A stretch of DNA of 64,000 nt from Massilia phyllostachyos (GTDB lineage: Bacteria; Pseudomonadota; Gammaproteobacteria; Burkholderiales; Burkholderiaceae_D), in the NCBI RefSeq assembly GCF_021044825.1, contig NZ_JAJNOC010000003.1:1-64000 (forward strand). The letters are read 5' to 3'. Positions within the stretch are counted from its first letter, which is position 1, and every line of letters starts with the position of its first letter. Under the pieces are notes generated by a model, which made no database searches, was not told the origin of the DNA, and was given only the letters and a program-made list of their open reading frames with translations. Shown here one piece after another: positions 35,510 through 51,100 of this stretch. The translations under genes were made by a program, and so were the position numbers.

Positions 35510-35585
35510 AGGGGTGTAGCTCAATTGGCAGAGCGTCGGTCTCCAAAACCGAAGGTCGCGGGTTCGATTCCCTCCGCCCCTGCCA
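35510..35585 (+). tRNA. tRNA-Trp (CCA)
   Basis: This is a 76-nt cloverleaf. The acceptor stem is AGGGGTG/CGCCCCT, the anticodon loop is CTCCAAA with CCA at 35543-35545, the T-arm is GCGGGTTCGATTCCCTC, the discriminator is G, and the terminal CCA is encoded. It is 36 bp upstream of secE, a conserved proteobacterial linkage. Confidence 0.98.
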
Positions 35586-35621
35586 CCGAATTCTGGTGCG
35601 TAGGCACCGAAAGTAAAGAAG

Positions 35622-36011
35622 ATGTCCAATCAATCCGTGCAAACTGTCAGCACCTCGAATGACAAGTTCAAGGTCGCACTGGCGGTAGTTGCCACGATTG
35701 CAGGCGTTGTCGGGTTCTTTTACCTGAAAAGCCAGAACAAACCAGCCTTGGTCGCCGCCGGCGCCCTCGTGGCTGGTTTAGTTTTTGCTGTCCTGCTTTT
35801 GTGGACTTCCACCACCGGTCGTGAATTCCTGAGCTTCGCCAAGGAGTCGGTGCGCGAGACCAAGAAAGTTGTTTGGCCGACCCGCAAGGAAGCCACCCAG
35901 ATCACCGGCATCGTGTTCGCCTTCGTGGTCGTGACGGCGATCTTCCTGTGGGGCACGGATAAGGTTCTGGAATTCCTGTTGTACGACCTGGTCCTGGGAT
36001 GGAAAAACTGA
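35622..36011 (+). CDS. secE: Preprotein translocase subunit SecE
   Basis: SecE is the essential clamp subunit of the SecYEG translocon in the inner membrane. It has 129 residues with three transmembrane helices, as in proteobacteria ([56 protein letters not shown]). The conserved cytoplasmic hinge before the last helix is visible as [18 protein letters not shown]. The stop overlaps the nusG start by one base (TGATG). Confidence 0.97.
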   Translation: MSNQSVQTVSTSNDKFKVALAVVATIAGVVGFFYLKSQNKPALVAAGALVAGLVFAVLLLWTSTTGREFLSFAKESVRETKKVVWPTRKEATQITGIVFAFVVVTAIFLWGTDKVLEFLLYDLVLGWKN

Positions 36012-36625
36012 TGAGCGAAAACGTGCAAGACAATGTGCCGGGCGACGTCCCGGCACAAGACGCTGGTGCGGCTCCCGTGAGTGTCCCGGTCAGCAACAAG
36101 CGCTGGTACGTCGTCCACGTCTACTCGGGCATGGAAAAGAGCGTGATGCGCGCACTGACCGAGCGCATCGACCGCGCCGGCATGCAGGAGCAGTTCGGCC
36201 AGATCCTGGTTCCGACCGAGGAAGTCGTCGAAATGCGCAACGGCACCAAGGCCGTCTCCGAGCGTCGTTTCTTCCCGGGCTATGTCCTGGTTGAGATGGA
36301 AATGACCGACGAGACCTGGCACCTGGTGAAGAACACCTCGAAGGTCACCGGCTTCATCGGCGGCAAGTCGAACAAGCCGACGCCGATCCCGGCGCGCGAG
36401 ATCGACAAGATCATGCAGCAGGTCCAGGAAGGCGTCGAGAAGCCCCGCCCGAAAGTGCTGTACGAAGTGGGCGAGCAGGTGCGCATCAAGGAAGGCCCGT
36501 TCACCGACTTCAACGGCAACGTCGAGGAAGTCAACTACGAAAAATCGAAGGTGCGTGTCTCTGTCACCATCTTCGGCCGCGCAACTCCGGTGGAGCTGGA
36601 GTTCGGGCAGGTAGAAAAGGTTTAA
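36011..36625 (+). CDS. nusG: Transcription termination/antitermination protein NusG
   Basis: NusG binds RNA polymerase, suppresses pausing, couples transcription to ribosomes and assists Rho. It has 204 residues from the ATG at 36011, overlapping the secE stop; an in-frame ATG at 35999 is possible. An acidic N-terminal extension of ~30 residues precedes the NGN domain ([20 protein letters not shown], then [12 protein letters not shown]). The C-terminal KOW domain is [22 protein letters not shown]. It is in the canonical secE-nusG-rplK order. Confidence 0.97.
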   Translation: MSENVQDNVPGDVPAQDAGAAPVSVPVSNKRWYVVHVYSGMEKSVMRALTERIDRAGMQEQFGQILVPTEEVVEMRNGTKAVSERRFFPGYVLVEMEMTDETWHLVKNTSKVTGFIGGKSNKPTPIPAREIDKIMQQVQEGVEKPRPKVLYEVGEQVRIKEGPFTDFNGNVEEVNYEKSKVRVSVTIFGRATPVELEFGQVEKV

Positions 36626-36674
36626 AGCGCTTAATCGGAGCGTCGCAGCAGCAAGGCGGAATCCGGTAAGAGGA

Positions 36675-36701
36675 GCCCCGCCAGAGTAGTCGTGGTGGGG
36701 C
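36675..36701 (+). promoter_or_regulatory. Leader hairpin upstream of rplK
   Basis: GCCCCGCC (36675-36682) pairs with GGTGGGGC (36694-36701), including one G-U, in the 107-bp nusG-rplK gap. In E. coli the rplK leader carries the L1 autoregulatory target. Whether this stem plays that part here is inferred from position only. Confidence 0.4.
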
Positions 36702-36732
36702 GCTACTACTCAAACCAAATCAAGGAGCCATC

Positions 36733-37164
36733 ATGGCCAAGAAGATTATTGGTTTTATCAAGCTGCAAGTCGCAGCTGGTAAAGCAAACCCCTCCCCACC
36801 GATCGGCCCGGCACTGGGTCAGCGCGGCCTGAACATCATGGAATTCTGCAAGGCGTTCAACGCCCAGACCCAGGGCTTCGAGCCGGGCATGCCGATTCCT
36901 GTCGTGATCACCGCGTTCGCCGACAAGTCCTTCACCTTCGTGATGAAGACCCCGCCGGCAACCTACCTGATCAAGAAAGCCGCCGGCATCACCAAGGGTT
37001 CGCCGAAGCCACATACCGACAAAGTCGGTACGCTGACCCGTGCCCAGGCTGAAGAAATCGCAAAAACCAAGCAGCCGGACTTGACCGCAGCCGACATGGA
37101 CGCCGCAGTGCGTATCATCGCCGGTTCGGCACGTTCGATGGGCATCACGGTGGAGGGTGTGTAA
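36733..37164 (+). CDS. rplK: 50S ribosomal protein L11
   Basis: L11 is part of the GTPase-associated centre of the 50S subunit and a target of thiopeptides and RelA activation. The 143 residues are full length: the Pro-rich [22 protein letters not shown] loop is in the N-terminal domain and the C-terminal rRNA-binding domain ends [19 protein letters not shown] lies before the ATG. Its stop overlaps the rplA start by one base, so L11 and L1 are translationally coupled as in E. coli. Confidence 0.99.
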   Translation: MAKKIIGFIKLQVAAGKANPSPPIGPALGQRGLNIMEFCKAFNAQTQGFEPGMPIPVVITAFADKSFTFVMKTPPATYLIKKAAGITKGSPKPHTDKVGTLTRAQAEEIAKTKQPDLTAADMDAAVRIIAGSARSMGITVEGV

Positions 37165-37862
37165 TGGCTAAGCTGTCCAAGCGCGTTAAAGCAATGAAAG
37201 AAAAAGTGGACCGCAACAAGGTCTACGCGTTCGACAACGCGGTGTCGATCGTCAAGGAATTCGCCACCGCCAAGTTCAACGAGTCGATCGACGTCGCCGT
37301 GCAACTGGGCGTGGATCCGAAGAAGTCGGACCAGGTGGTCCGCGGTTCGGTCGTCCTGCCAGCAGGCACCGGCAAGACCGTGCGCGTCGCCGTCTTCGCT
37401 TCGGGCGACAAGGCTGAAGCTGCCAAAGCAGCCGGCGCCGACATCGTCGGTATGGAAGACCTGGCCGACATGGTCAAGGCCGGCAACATGCCGTTCGACA
37501 TCGTGATCGCGTCGCCGGACACCATGCGTATCGTCGGTACCCTGGGCCAGATCCTGGGCCCGCGCGGCCTGATGCCGAACCCGAAAGTCGGCACCGTGAC
37601 CCCGAACGTCGCAGAAGCCGTCAAGAACGCCAAGGCCGGTCAGGTCCAGTACCGTACCGACAAGGCAGGTATCATCCACGCCACCATCGGCCGCAAATCG
37701 TTCTCGGACGAGCAGCTGAAGACCAACCTGGCAGCGCTGCTGGACGCCCTGAACAAGGCCAAGCCGGCAACCTCGAAGGGCGTGTACCTGCGCCGCGTCG
37801 CGATCTCGTCGACCATGGGCGCCGGCGTCCGTATCGACCACGCGTCGATCGCTGCTGCCTAA
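37164..37862 (+). CDS. rplA: 50S ribosomal protein L1
   Basis: L1 binds helix 76-78 of 23S rRNA at the E-site stalk and, in known cases, represses translation of its own rplK-rplA mRNA. The 232 residues are full length, with the conserved [38 protein letters not shown] and [17 protein letters not shown]. The start codon overlaps the rplK stop. A 282-bp gap with an L10-leader-type helix follows before rplJ. Confidence 0.99.
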   Translation: MAKLSKRVKAMKEKVDRNKVYAFDNAVSIVKEFATAKFNESIDVAVQLGVDPKKSDQVVRGSVVLPAGTGKTVRVAVFASGDKAEAAKAAGADIVGMEDLADMVKAGNMPFDIVIASPDTMRIVGTLGQILGPRGLMPNPKVGTVTPNVAEAVKNAKAGQVQYRTDKAGIIHATIGRKSFSDEQLKTNLAALLDALNKAKPATSKGVYLRRVAISSTMGAGVRIDHASIAAA

Positions 37863-37951
37863 TAAGCACTGAATCAAGTCCTCGCGGAACCTCGTGAGGC
37901 GCATCTTTGGGCTGTCGGAGCAAATCACCGCTCCGTCAGGCAATCAAAGAC

Positions 37952-38012
37952 CGTTGGGCCGAAGGCAGAGCGAGTTTTAAACCCTGCTGGAGGTTAATAG
38001 ACAAACCCAACG
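37952..38012 (+). promoter_or_regulatory. Candidate L10-binding leader of rplJ-rplL
   Basis: CGTTGGG (37952-37958) pairs with CCCAACG (38006-38012) to close a ~60-nt internal region in the long rplA-rplJ gap. In many bacteria this gap holds the L10 leader, where the L10-L12 complex binds and represses rplJL. Only the closing helix is clear to me, and the internal kink-turn was not verified. The rest of the gap (37863-38144) shows no gene. Confidence 0.5.
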
Positions 38013-38144
38013 CAGATGGTGACCCGAACAAGTTTTGTAGTCCACGCTGCGTGAGTTCATCCGCGTTAGATTGACTTCTTAACTTCGGACGCCGTGTTCG
38101 AACCGATGCCAACATGTTGTTGGCATCATTTAAGGAGATTGACC

Positions 38145-38669
38145 GTGGGTCTTAATCTGAATGACAAAAAGGCCGTCGTCGAAGAGGTAAGCGCGAAAGT
38201 TGCAACCGCGCAGACCATCGTCGTGGCTGAGTACCGTGGCATCCAGGTTGCTCACTTGACCAAACTCCGTGCAGCTGCACGTGCCCAGGGCGTCTACCTG
38301 CGTGTTCTGAAGAACACGCTGGCTCGTCGCTCGGTCGAAGGCACGCAGTTCGCTTCGCTGGCAGATTCCATGACCGGTCCGCTGATCTACTCGATCTCGG
38401 ACGACGCCGTTGCAGCAGCTAAAGTCATCAATGACTTCGCTAAAACCAACGACAAGCTGGTCGTGAAAGCTGGTAACTACGCCGGTAAGCAACTGGATGT
38501 TGCTGGCGTGACCGCGCTGGCAAGCATCCCGAGCCGTGAAGTCCTCATCGCCCAGCTGCTGGGCGTCATGCAGGCACCGGTGTCGGGCTTCGCACGGGTT
38601 CTGGCTGCAGTCGCAGCACAAAAAGGCGAAGGCGCCGCTGCTCCGGCAGCGGAAGCCACCGAAGCGTAA
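38145..38669 (+). CDS. rplJ: 50S ribosomal protein L10
   Basis: L10 anchors the L7/L12 stalk on the 50S subunit. The GTG start at 38145 is chosen because it lies 7 nt after AAGGAG and gives the family N-terminus [15 protein letters not shown]; upstream in-frame ATGs have no ribosome site and add unrelated sequence. The product is 174 residues. [11 protein letters not shown] and the C-terminal Ala-rich stalk-binding helix are present. It is followed 69 bp later by rplL. Confidence 0.97.
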   Translation: MGLNLNDKKAVVEEVSAKVATAQTIVVAEYRGIQVAHLTKLRAAARAQGVYLRVLKNTLARRSVEGTQFASLADSMTGPLIYSISDDAVAAAKVINDFAKTNDKLVVKAGNYAGKQLDVAGVTALASIPSREVLIAQLLGVMQAPVSGFARVLAAVAAQKGEGAAAPAAEATEA

Positions 38670-38738
38670 TCGCTTCGCGTCTTTCTGTTCAAGTAGAACC
38701 AAACCTGTACTACACACACACAATATTTGGAGTTTCAA

Positions 38739-39116
38739 ATGGCAATTAGCAAAGAAGAGTTCCTGGACGCAGTTGGCGCAATGTCGGTCATGGAACTGAA
38801 CGACCTGGTCAAGGCTTTCGAAGAGAAGTTCGGCGTGTCGGCAGCTGCAATGGCAGCACCGGCAGCTGGCGGCGCCGCTGGCGGCGCAGCTGCTGCTGAA
38901 GAGCAGACCGAATTCAACGTCGTGCTGTCGGAAGTCGGCGCGAACAAGGTCGGCGTCATCAAGGCCGTCCGCGAAATCACCGGTCTGGGCCTGAAAGAAG
39001 CCAAGGACCTGGTCGACGGCGCACCGAAGACCGTGAAAGAAGCCCTGCCGAAGGCAGACGCCGAAGCCGCCAAGAAGAAGCTGGAAGAAGCTGGCGCCAA
39101 GGCCGAGCTGAAGTAA
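38739..39116 (+). CDS. rplL: 50S ribosomal protein L7/L12
   Basis: This is the multicopy stalk protein that recruits translation factors. The 125 residues comprise an N-terminal dimerisation domain ([20 protein letters not shown]), an Ala/Gly hinge ([16 protein letters not shown]) and the C-terminal factor-binding domain ([28 protein letters not shown]). TTGGAG precedes the ATG. It ends the rplKAJL series before a 300-bp spacer and rpoB. Confidence 0.99.
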   Translation: MAISKEEFLDAVGAMSVMELNDLVKAFEEKFGVSAAAMAAPAAGGAAGGAAAAEEQTEFNVVLSEVGANKVGVIKAVREITGLGLKEAKDLVDGAPKTVKEALPKADAEAAKKKLEEAGAKAELK

Positions 39117-39127
39117 TACATAGGCAT

Positions 39128-39149
39128 TGGGCACTCATCGTAGTGCCCA
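39128..39149 (+). terminator. rplL-rpoB intergenic attenuator hairpin
   Basis: TGGGCACT (39128-39135) and AGTGCCCA (39142-39149) form a perfect 8-bp stem with loop CATCGT, 11 bp after rplL. There is no U-tract, consistent with the partial termination known between rplL and rpoB in E. coli, which sets the ribosomal protein to polymerase ratio. The remaining ~260 bp to rpoB contains no gene that I can support. Confidence 0.6.
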
Positions 39150-39416
39150 GCGCGGGAGTCAAAGCTTTGCGGAACCTGCCGAAAGGGAGGGGATGCGGCT
39201 TTGGCTCTTTTGTCGTCCCTGCGTCAAACGTTTGCGCACGGTTCTGGCAAGCAACAAAGCAGTATCCGCAGCACCAAGCTTCAGAAATATCGTAACACAG
39301 CAGTACGGCTGTCTTAATCACTTGACGGGAACGTAGAGGCTTCAGGCCTTGCATGTGGTGCGACCACCACTGGCAATTCCTGAATTCTCATCCTTTCTGT
39401 CACTCACGGAGTGTCC

Positions 39417-43526
<4,110 letters not shown>

Positions 43527-43570
43527 GCCAGCACGGCCGCCAGCCTTCGGGCTGGCCCGCGACCTTGGAA

Positions 43571-43656
43571 TCGTCGCCCCGGCGCAGGCCGGGGCCCAAT
43601 TTCAGCTGGTGAGCTGAGAAACTTGGATCCCGGCCTGCGCCGGGATGACGGTTTTA
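43571..43656. repeat. REP/BIME-like repeat pair inside the rpoB-rpoC gap
   Basis: GCCCCGGC-GCAG-GCCGGGGC (43575-43594) and the inverted ATCCCGGC-CTGC-GCCGGGAT (43627-43646) lie between rpoB and rpoC, preceded by a CCAGCC-TTCG-GGCTGG hairpin just after the rpoB stop. Such stems inside an essential operon may change the rpoB:rpoC ratio or stabilise the upstream RNA. Confidence 0.85.
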
Positions 43657-43748
43657 GGGGTAGGTGGGACAGCAAGCGCCGGCGAAAATCGGCGAGAACC
43701 TGGCGGTAGTAGTATTTAGTACAGAATCAATCACCTCTGGAGTGATAC

Positions 43749-46700
43749 ATGAAAGCACTGCTCGATCTATTCAAGCAAGTTCAGCAAAACGAGAGCTTCG
43801 ACGCCATCAAGATTGGCCTGGCGTCGCCCGAAAAAATCCGTTCGTGGTCGTTCGGCGAAGTCAAGAAGCCGGAAACCATCAACTACCGCACCTTCAAGCC
43901 TGAGCGCGACGGCCTGTTCTGCGCCAAGATCTTTGGCCCGATCAAGGACTACGAATGCCTGTGCGGCAAATACAAGCGCCTGAAGCACCGCGGCGTGATC
44001 TGCGAGAAGTGCGGCGTCGAAGTCACGCTGGCCAAGGTGCGCCGTGAGCGCATGGGCCACATCGAGCTGGCCTCGCCGACCGCCCACATCTGGTTCCTGA
44101 AGTCGCTGCCGTCGCGCCTGGGCATGGTCCTGGACATGACCCTGCGCGATATCGAACGCGTGCTGTACTTCGAAGCATACGTCGTGACCGATCCGGGCAT
44201 GACCCCGCTGAAGAAATGCCAGATCATGTCGGAAGACGACTACGCCGCCAAGTACGAAGAGTACGGCGACGACTTCACCGCATTCATGGGCGCCGAAGGC
44301 ATCCGTGAACTGCTGCGCTCGATCGACATCCACCGCGATGCCGAAGCCCTGCGCGTCGAGCTGAAGGAATCGAAATCCGAAGCCAAGATCAAGAAATACG
44401 CCAAGCGCCTGAAAGTGCTCGAGGCGTTCCAGCGTTCGGGCATCAAGCCCGAGTGGATGATCATGGAAGTGCTCCCGGTCCTGCCGCCGGAGCTGCGTCC
44501 GCTCGTCCCGCTGGACGGCGGCCGTTTCGCGACCTCCGACCTGAACGACCTGTATCGCCGCGTCATCAACCGTAATAACCGCCTGAAGCGCCTGATGGAA
44601 CTGCGCGCGCCGGAAATCATTACGCGTAACGAGAAGCGCATGCTGCAGGAAGCGGTCGACTCGCTGCTGGACAACGGCCGTCGCGGCAAGGCGATGACCG
44701 GCGCCAACAAGCGTCCGCTGAAGTCGCTGGCTGAAATGATCAAGGGTAAGGGCGGCCGCTTCCGTCAGAACCTGCTGGGCAAGCGCGTCGACTACTCGGG
44801 CCGTTCGGTCATCGTGGTCGGCCCGCAGCTGAAACTGCACCAGTGCGGCCTGCCGAAGCTGATGGCCCTGGAACTGTTCAAGCCCTTCATCTTCAACAAG
44901 CTGGAACTGATGGGTCTCGCGACCACCATCAAGGCCGCCAAGAAGCTGGTCGAAGTGCAGGAACCGGTGGTCTGGGACATCCTGGAAGAGGTCATCAAGG
45001 AACACCCGGTCATGCTGAACCGTGCGCCGACCCTGCACCGTCTCGGTATCCAGGCGTTCGAGCCGGTCCTGATCGAAGGCAAGGCGATCCAGCTGCACCC
45101 GCTGGTTTGCGCGGCGTTCAACGCCGACTTCGACGGTGACCAGATGGCAGTCCACGTCCCGCTGTCGATCGAAGCGCAGATGGAAGCCCGCACCCTGATG
45201 CTGGCTTCGAACAACATCCTGTTCCCGTCGAACGGCGAACCGTCGATCGTCCCGTCGCAGGATATCGTGCTGGGTCTGTACTACGCGACCCGCGAAGCGA
45301 TCAACGCCAAGGGCGAAGGCATGCTGTTCCCGGACGTGTCGGAAGTCATCCGCGCGTACGACAACAAGGAAGTCGAGCTGGCGACCCGCATCACCGTGCG
45401 TATCGTGGAATTCCCGAAGAACGCCGCCGGCGAATTCGAGCAGACCGTGACCCGCTACGAGACCACCGTCGGCCGCGCCATCCTGTCCGAGATCCTGCCG
45501 AAGGGCCTGCCGTTCTCGGTGCTGAACCGCGCCCTGAAGAAGAAGGAAATCTCGAAGCTGATCAACACGTCGTTCCGCAAGTGCGGCCTGCGTGCGACCG
45601 TCGTCTTCGCGGACAAGCTGATGCAGTCGGGCTTCCGCCTGGCGACCCGCGCCGGCATCTCGATCGCCGTCGACGACATGCTGATCCCGGACGTCAAGAA
45701 GGGCATGATCGCGACCGCTGAAGCGGAAGTGAAGCAGATCGAGCAGCAGTACGCTTCGGGTCTGGTCACCGCCGGCGAGCGTTACAACAAGGTCGTCGAC
45801 ATCTGGGGCAAGACCTCGGACGAAGTCGGCAAGGCGATGATGGACCAGCTGAAAGTCGAGCCGGTCACCAAGCGCGACGGCACCGAAGGCACCCAGGAAT
45901 CGTTCAACGCGATTTACATGATGGCCGACTCGGGCGCCCGTGGTTCGGCAGCCCAGATCCGCCAGCTGGCCGGTATGCGCGGCCTGATGGCCAAGCCTGA
46001 CGGTTCGATCATCGAAACCCCGATTACCGCGAACTTCCGCGAAGGCCTGAACGTTCTGCAGTACTTCATCTCGACCCACGGCGCTCGTAAAGGTCTGGCG
46101 GATACGGCACTGAAGACCGCGAACTCGGGTTACCTGACCCGCCGCCTGGTCGACGTGACCCAGGATCTGGTGGTGATCGAGGATGATTGCGGCACCAGCA
46201 ACGGCACGCACATGAAGGCGATGGTCGAAGGCGGTGAAGTCATCGAGCCGCTGCGCGACCGTATCCTCGGCCGCGTGACCGGTACCGACGTCGTCAACCC
46301 GGAAACCCAGGAAACCCTGTACGAAGCCGGCACCCTGCTGGACGAAGACATGGTCGAAGAGATCGAACGCGTCGGCATCGACGAAGTGAAGGTCCGCACC
46401 CCGCTGAACTGCGACACCCGCTACGGCCTGTGCGCCAAGTGCTACGGCCGTGACCTCGGCCGCGGCATGCTGGTGAACTCCGGCGAAGCAGTCGGCGTGG
46501 TGGCAGCGCAGTCGATCGGTGAGCCGGGTACCCAGCTGACCATGCGTACCTTCCACATCGGTGGCGCCGCATCGCGCGCCGCGGTGGCGTCGTCGGTCGA
46601 AGCGAAGTCGAACGGCACCGTCCGCTTCACCTCGACCATGCGTTACGTCACCAACGGCAAGGGCGTCCAGATCGTGATTTCGCGTTCCGGCGAAGTCCTG

Positions 46701-47996
46701 ATCACCGACGACCACGGCCGTGAGCGCGAGCGCCACAAGGTGCCGTACGGCGCGAGCCTGATCGTCAAGGATGGCATGGCCGTGAAAGCCGGCACCGCCC
46801 TGGCGACCTGGGATCCGCTGACCCGTCCGATCATCACGGAATACGGCGGCACCATCAAGTTCGAAAACGTGGAAGAGGGCGTCACCGTCGCTCGCCAGGT
46901 GGACGAAGTGACCGGTCTGTCGACCCTGGTCGCGATCGATCCGAAGCGCCGCGGTTCGGGCAAGGTCCTGCGTCCGCAGGTCAAGCTGCTGAACGAAGAA
47001 GGCCAGGAAGTCAAGATCGCCGGCACCGAACACGCCGTGACGATCGGTTTCCAGGTCGGCGCGCTGATCATGGTCAAGGACGGTCAGCAAGCCACCGTGG
47101 GTGAAGTGCTGGCGCGTATCCCGACCGAATCGCAGAAGACCCGCGACATTACCGGTGGTCTGCCGCGCGTTGCCGAACTGTTCGAAGCACGTTCGCCGAA
47201 AGACGCGGGCATGCTGGCGGAAGTCACCGGTACCGTGGCCTTCGGTAAGGAGACCAAGGGTAAGCAGCGTCTGGAAATTACGGACATGGACGGCAACAAG
47301 CACGAGTTCCTGATCACCAAGGACAAGCAAGTGCTGGTCCACGATGGTCAAGTCGTGAACAAGGGCGAGATGATCGTCGACGGTCCGGCCGATCCGCAGG
47401 ACATCCTGCGCCTGCTGGGTATCGAGGCGCTGGCCCGTTACATCGTCGACGAAGTGCAGGACGTGTACCGTCTGCAGGGCGTGAAGATCAACGACAAGCA
47501 CATCGAGGTGATCGTTCGCCAGATGCTGCGCCGTGTCCAGATCACCGACGCCGGCGACACCGACTACATCGTCGGCGAGCAGGTGGAGCGTTCGGAACTG
47601 CTGGAAGAGAACGACAAGGTCAACGCCGTCGGCAAGCTGCCGGCACAGTACGAAAACGTGCTGCTGGGTATTACCAAGGCATCGCTGTCGACCGACTCGT
47701 TCATCTCGGCCGCATCGTTCCAGGAAACCACCCGCGTGCTGACCGAAGCGGCGATCATGGGCAAGCGCGACGGTCTGCGCGGCCTGAAGGAAAACGTCAT
47801 CGTCGGCCGTCTGATTCCTGGCGGTACCGGTCTGGCATTCCACCGCGCCCGCAAGGAGAAGGAAGTGTGGGAGGCGGAAGAGCGCCAGGCACTGCTGCAG
47901 CAGGAGAAGGCCAATATGGCTGCCGAGCTGCAGGCGATGGAAGATCAGCAGAATGCTGTGGCTCCGGCGGAGCAGCATCAGGGTGAGGGCGAGTGA
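43749..47996 (+). CDS. rpoC: DNA-directed RNA polymerase subunit beta'
   Basis: The beta' subunit has 1415 residues. The N-terminal zinc ribbon uses Cys70, Cys72, Cys85 and Cys88. The catalytic NADFDGDQM holds Mg ligands Asp460, Asp462 and Asp464. The bridge helix, trigger loop and second zinc site ([13 protein letters not shown]) are present. CTCTGGAG precedes the ATG. The last ~35 residues are variable and acidic ([12 protein letters not shown]...). This tail region recurs as a diverged copy 3.9 kb downstream. rpsL-rpsG-fusA, which usually follow in Betaproteobacteria, are absent here. Confidence 0.99.
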   Translation: MKALLDLFKQVQQNESFDAIKIGLASPEKIRSWSFGEVKKPETINYRTFKPERDGLFCAKIFGPIKDYECLCGKYKRLKHRGVICEKCGVEVTLAKVRRERMGHIELASPTAHIWFLKSLPSRLGMVLDMTLRDIERVLYFEAYVVTDPGMTPLKKCQIMSEDDYAAKYEEYGDDFTAFMGAEGIRELLRSIDIHRDAEALRVELKESKSEAKIKKYAKRLKVLEAFQRSGIKPEWMIMEVLPVLPPELRPLVPLDGGRFATSDLNDLYRRVINRNNRLKRLMELRAPEIITRNEKRMLQEAVDSLLDNGRRGKAMTGANKRPLKSLAEMIKGKGGRFRQNLLGKRVDYSGRSVIVVGPQLKLHQCGLPKLMALELFKPFIFNKLELMGLATTIKAAKKLVEVQEPVVWDILEEVIKEHPVMLNRAPTLHRLGIQAFEPVLIEGKAIQLHPLVCAAFNADFDGDQMAVHVPLSIEAQMEARTLMLASNNILFPSNGEPSIVPSQDIVLGLYYATREAINAKGEGMLFPDVSEVIRAYDNKEVELATRITVRIVEFPKNAAGEFEQTVTRYETTVGRAILSEILPKGLPFSVLNRALKKKEISKLINTSFRKCGLRATVVFADKLMQSGFRLATRAGISIAVDDMLIPDVKKGMIATAEAEVKQIEQQYASGLVTAGERYNKVVDIWGKTSDEVGKAMMDQLKVEPVTKRDGTEGTQESFNAIYMMADSGARGSAAQIRQLAGMRGLMAKPDGSIIETPITANFREGLNVLQYFISTHGARKGLADTALKTANSGYLTRRLVDVTQDLVVIEDDCGTSNGTHMKAMVEGGEVIEPLRDRILGRVTGTDVVNPETQETLYEAGTLLDEDMVEEIERVGIDEVKVRTPLNCDTRYGLCAKCYGRDLGRGMLVNSGEAVGVVAAQSIGEPGTQLTMRTFHIGGAASRAAVASSVEAKSNGTVRFTSTMRYVTNGKGVQIVISRSGEVLITDDHGRERERHKVPYGASLIVKDGMAVKAGTALATWDPLTRPIITEYGGTIKFENVEEGVTVARQVDEVTGLSTLVAIDPKRRGSGKVLRPQVKLLNEEGQEVKIAGTEHAVTIGFQVGALIMVKDGQQATVGEVLARIPTESQKTRDITGGLPRVAELFEARSPKDAGMLAEVTGTVAFGKETKGKQRLEITDMDGNKHEFLITKDKQVLVHDGQVVNKGEMIVDGPADPQDILRLLGIEALARYIVDEVQDVYRLQGVKINDKHIEVIVRQMLRRVQITDAGDTDYIVGEQVERSELLEENDKVNAVGKLPAQYENVLLGITKASLSTDSFISAASFQETTRVLTEAAIMGKRDGLRGLKENVIVGRLIPGGTGLAFHRARKEKEVWEAEERQALLQQEKANMAAELQAMEDQQNAVAPAEQHQGEGE

Positions 47997-48025
47997 TCGT
48001 CTGAGCTAGCTGGTAGTTGAATGAG

Positions 48026-48051
48026 ACGGCACCTTCGGGTGCCGTTTTTTT
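48026..48051 (+). terminator. rpoC terminator
   Basis: ACGGCACC (48026-48033), loop TTCG, and GGTGCCGT (48038-48045) form an 8-bp stem followed by a run of T residues. This is a strong intrinsic terminator for the rpoBC transcript. Confidence 0.95.
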
Positions 48052-48194
48052 ATTCTTCTATATAGTCGAACTATTTAGCAAGTGTGTTCCGACGCAGTAA
48101 ACAAATCCTATATATGTAAATTGCATAATGCGACTATTGCTATATAGACACTTCTACATGACGAGAGTAGACTTTAAGTACTTATTTCGACTGG

Positions 48195-51100
48195 GTGGCA
48201 ACTGTGAAAGAACTGCGCTGGATACATCTAACAGATTTGCATGTTGGCCAATATTCTCAGGATTGGTTATGGCCAAATTTTAAAAACTTATTTTTCGATG
48301 ACTTAGAACTACTTTGTCGGCAGATTGGTGGATTTGACCTCCTCATTTTTTCAGGCGACCTTACCCAGAAGGGTTCCGCCGAAGAGTACGACGCCCTAAC
48401 GTCGGTCCTAAAAGACATATACGACAAACTTCAGGGATGGGGGGCAGTTCCTAAGTTTTTCGCGGTACCTGGCAATCACGATCTCGTAAGGCCAAACGGT
48501 GACTTGCCAGAGTCACTCTTGCTTAAACGATGGTGGGAGGAGCCTGCAGTACGCAAAACCTTCTGGAGTAATGACAAGAGTATCTATCGTCTACATCTCG
48601 TCAAAGCATTTGAAAACTATACTAAATGGTACGATGGGCTGGCTGCTGCGGGAATTCCGACTTTGGATACTCACAATGGTTTGCTTCCTGGAGATAAGTC
48701 TGCACGAGTCGAAATCAACGGTTTAAACGTTGGAGTTATTGGCTTAAACAGCACATTTCTACAAATAGATGGGGGTGATTACAACAATAAGCTTGAATTA
48801 GATCCTCGTCAATTGTTGGCGGTTACTGATGCCGACCCGACCAAATGGTGTGCTTCAAATGACGTTAACTTTTTAGTTACACATCATCCAGCAGCTTGGC
48901 TTGCACCTTCATCATTTGGGTCGTTTAACACTGAGATCTCGCCGCCTGGCCGATTCACAGCGCATCTCTTCGGTCATATGCACACAGCTGCTTCTTCGAC
49001 TGTTTCACTAGGCGGTGGACCGACTCGTCGTAGCATTCAAGGGTGTTCAATCTTCGGCCTCGAACATCTACGAGACGGGACAACTGATAGACGTCACGGT
49101 TACTCTGCAGGAAGGATATTAATCCAATCTGATGAAACAGAGTGGAGGTTATGGCCTCGCGTGACGCATGTCCGACCCGACGGCGCACGCCAAATGATCC
49201 CCGACTATGATTTTGCCTTGGTCCCTGGCGAACAATATGCCACCGAGAGGACAGCAGCGTCACGCGATAAATCTGTTGGACTGTCGAGCCCAACGCTTTC
49301 TAAGATCTCTCCAGAATTAATCTTGACATCAATAGGAGAAGGAAGTACTCCATCCAATATATTGGATCAATGTCAATATGTAATTAAAGTACTCGAACAT
49401 CATCTGGTTATTCGCAATACTGCCCAGCAAGCTTGTGCAACGGCGATTGCATTAGATCGGATGGTATGGCTTTGTACAGACTGGGGACTTGGCACAGACG
49501 GGTTTATTTATTCTTTCATAAAATTTACCGGACGCGCAAGTCATCCTATCTATAAAATCAGTCTGGGAAACTACACGAATCGGCAAGAATTCTTAATAAA
49601 GTTCTCTGAACAGTATGGGTGTTCATTCGCTGAATTTTGTCGCGATTTATTAAAGGTAGGCCCTGCCACATTGATATTTGATGACGCCCCCACCACAAGC
49701 GTTGCGCAAGCGGACACGATCGTTTTAGATGTTGAAGCTCTTGGGCAGATGGTTTTGGACTTCTGTCCACAAGTCGTAGTATTAGCTGTCACAAGGGTCC
49801 GACCTATGGGTGGACAACTAAGTCATGTTGAGCTAGCTCCATTAGACGAACCTGACACGCGTGCATACATCTTCGCACATCCCGAAGCGGCGAAGGATAT
49901 CAAGAATTCCAGAGGTGTAAGCGAAATTTTCCGGATTACCGAAGGGGTACCAAATAAAATTGATAGGGTGCTGAAGACACTTCGGGTTGTAACTCTTCCA
50001 GAAATAGCACTTAACGGAATAGACCGTACAGACGATCAAAGGAAAAGCAAGGAAGAGGTACCGAGAGCATTATCAAGTGCGGTTTCAGCAATCTTAGAGT
50101 CTTCTGACCCATCAACGCAACGTACAGCCTTAATGCTGAAACTGTTGTGCATTTTGCCGCATGGAGAAACGCTGCAGAAAATTAAAAGATTTGATCCCCA
50201 AAAAGTATTCTATTCTCAACACGCTGAAGAGCTTTTGGACCGGGCTTTGATTGATGTAAAGACTAGTTTTGGAGTCATGAATAAGGGCGCTCAAACGAAT
50301 TCGGAAGTTAGGCTCTTGAGCGTACCTGCACATGTACGCGATTATGTGCGCTCCCTTTTGAGCGAGCGTGAAGTTGAGGCCCTGATACGGAAAGCTATGG
50401 GGCTGTACTTTGAGCAACATAGAACGACTTCCCAGTGGAAGCTGCGCGCCCGGGAAGGCAAGAATTTGTCAGATGACGTAACGACTTTAGATAACGCGCA
50501 TGAGCTGGCGCTTCGAACGTTGGTGCGTGCAGTAGACGCCAAGCATATCTCAAAAGCTAAATCGGCGCTTGCATTGGTTCAACTTTACTGCGGCGAATTG
50601 ATGGCTGGTCGCCATTATCGTAGCTGTGCAGTTGCATGCGAGTCGATTCTTCGCGCTATTCAAGAGGACGTGGCAACATTTAGCAAGGAGATTTTATCTC
50701 TGCAATATTCGCTAGCCCGTTGTCTTAGAATGTTAGGCGAAAGTGAAAGAGCGAAATCACTATTTGAAGATTTGCGATTTAAAGAGTGGCCTAAAGAGAT
50801 GAAGGTCTCTTTGTTACTCGACTATGCGCTCTGTCTCCAGGCGGATGGAGATCAAAATGCGATAACTGTTGCTAAAGAGTTGATTTCATTGTCTCCCAAA
50901 TCCGGGTCTGCTATCCAAGCTAAAGCAATAATACTTGAGTTAGAAAATGAAGATGACGCTGGTACTCAACTTCTCAAGCTAGAGAATGAAGCCAAAAAGC
51001 GCGGCGCTTTAATAGTACGAAACAATCTAATTTTGTCGCGAGCTAATGATAGTGCAGATGATGATGAGATACTTGAAGCGTTAGAGGAAGTACTACAAAC

